Below are positions 5,971-6,731 of a stretch of 6,731 nt of DNA, piece after piece. The stretch covers positions 1 through 6,731 of the forward strand of contig JABFSD010000290.1 of NCBI GenBank assembly GCA_013140935.1. The letters are read 5' to 3'. The notes beneath the pieces were generated by a model that did no database searches, was not told the DNA's origin, and saw only the letters and a list, made by a program, of their open reading frames with translations. The stretch comes from Acidobacteriota bacterium (GTDB lineage Bacteria > Acidobacteriota > Blastocatellia > RBC074). A program made the position numbers and the translations under genes. Positions within the stretch are counted from its first letter, which is position 1; the number at the start of each line of letters is the position of its first letter.

Positions 5971-6731
5971 CCTAAACATTACCGGGCAGGTCTGCTTTCA
6001 ATTCCGCCAACTTCTGTTACTTTGCGCTTCGTGCAGCTTCTCTCACTGATCAAAAAACACAGGCACGCATTGCTCTTGTCGTTGGCTTGGCTCTGGCTTT
6101 ATCACGATGTCATACGCCGTCTGATGGACGATTGGCGCGTAGACGAAAACTATTCGCACGGCTTCCTCATTCCTTTTGTCAGCGGTTATGCCTTGTGGGC
6201 GAAACGCAAACAACTTGCCTCATTGCCGCGCGCACCGCGTTGGCTGGCCGGCGGCGCAATCATTTTTTTCGCGGCCTTGTTATTGTGGAGCGGCATTCTC
6301 AGCGGCGAACTTTATGCCGCGCGCCTTTCGTTGTTGCTCTCTTTGGTCGGACTCGTAATTTATTTCGGCGGATGGCAATGGTTGCGCGCCTGCGCTTTTT
6401 CGCTCGGCCTGTTGTTATTGGCGATCCCGATTCCTTCGTTGCTGTTCAATCCTTTGGCTTTTCGGTTGCAGTTGTTGGCTTCCGATTGGGCGACGCGCGC
6501 GATTCGCGCCTTTGGCATTCCCGCCCTGCGCGAAGGCAACGTCATCGAACTTGTCAGCATGAAATTGCAAGTCGTCGAAGCCTGTAGCGGCATTCGTTCG
6601 CTGATGACGTTGCTGACGCTGGCGATTGTCTATGCCTATTTTTTTGAACGACGCTGGGGACGACGCATCATTTTGATTTTGGCCGTCGCGCCCATTGCCA
6701 TTGTGACAAATGCCGCGCGCGTCACGGGCAC
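5968..6731 (+). CDS. Exosortase/archaeosortase family protein (EpsH-like), 3' end cut off
   Basis: The frame is open from the proposed TTG start to the window edge (254 full codons). Exosortases are inner-membrane cysteine proteases/transpeptidases that process PEP-CTERM-type C-termini of exported proteins. Visible hallmarks are the DENYSHGFLIPF loop (YSHG at residues 62-65), EACSGIRS with the expected catalytic Cys206, and TNAARVTG with the expected catalytic Arg251. The catalytic His and last membrane span lie beyond 6731. About seven hydrophobic segments are seen (near 33-48, 66-77, 92-111, 117-133, 141-159, 212-226 and 233-248), as expected for an eight-span EpsH core. The start is uncertain: TTG 5968 has GGAG at eight bases, GTG 6031 has no ribosome site, and ATG 5701 would add 89 unlikely residues. 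The gene is divergent from the lyase-like gene. I do not assign an Xrt subtype or symbol. Confidence 0.88.
   Translation, partial: MPKHYRAGLLSIPPTSVTLRFVQLLSLIKKHRHALLLSLAWLWLYHDVIRRLMDDWRVDENYSHGFLIPFVSGYALWAKRKQLASLPRAPRWLAGGAIIFFAALLLWSGILSGELYAARLSLLLSLVGLVIYFGGWQWLRACAFSLGLLLLAIPIPSLLFNPLAFRLQLLASDWATRAIRAFGIPALREGNVIELVSMKLQVVEACSGIRSLMTLLTLAIVYAYFFERRWGRRIILILAVAPIAIVTNAARVTG

Noticed and set aside
6087..6587. 166-codon frame overlapping the exosortase
   Set aside because: It is out of frame with the clear exosortase motifs (YSHG, EACSGIRS, NAARVTG) and is an Arg-rich shadow translation.

Overview
The window reads as a piece of a Gram-negative, environmental bacterial chromosome with moderately high GC. 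Three things suggest it: a very large exported multidomain protein with a pectin-lyase-like core, an exosortase of the EpsH family (found in organisms with an outer membrane and much exopolysaccharide), and Gly/Pro-Thr linkers joining discoidin and Ig-like modules. That combination is typical of Acidobacteriota (for example Blastocatellia) and also occurs in Verrucomicrobia and Planctomycetes. Acidobacteriota is my best guess, but the window has no marker gene to prove it.

Layout. (1) Positions 3-305, plus strand: C-terminal 100 residues of an unrecognised, probably extracellular protein whose start lies outside the window. (2) Positions 306-608: a convergent intergenic gap with two strong hairpin terminators. 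The one at 360-398 serves the upstream gene and the one at 524-561 serves the minus-strand gene. (3) Positions 609-5378, minus strand: one 1589-codon gene. It encodes a signal peptide, a PcRGLX/YetA-like (rhamnogalacturonan exolyase family PL26-like) N-terminal sandwich and alpha/alpha-barrel, a Pro/Gly linker, two tandem F5/8-type C (discoidin, CBM32-like) domains and two C-terminal Ig-like domains. (4) Positions 5379-5967: a 589-base divergent intergenic region with no convincing gene. It holds four imperfect 13-bp tandem repeats, several hairpins and a possible H-type pseudoknot that encloses the Shine-Dalgarno of the next gene. (5) Positions 5968-6731, plus strand: an exosortase/archaeosortase-family membrane cysteine protease, cut by the window end just after its catalytic Arg.

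Functional links. The large protein looks like a secreted enzyme that attacks and binds plant or exopolysaccharide-type glycans. The exosortase belongs to the pathway that processes PEP-CTERM-type exported proteins and is usually near exopolysaccharide genes. Neither of the two other proteins here ends in a PEP-CTERM signal, so the exosortase substrates must be elsewhere. The genes are not in one operon: the first pair is convergent and the second pair divergent.

The most interesting signals are the leader region of the exosortase (candidate pseudoknot and hairpins), the 13-bp repeat cluster, and the architecture and unusual N-terminus of the giant lyase-like protein. I found no complete system that I would call undescribed.
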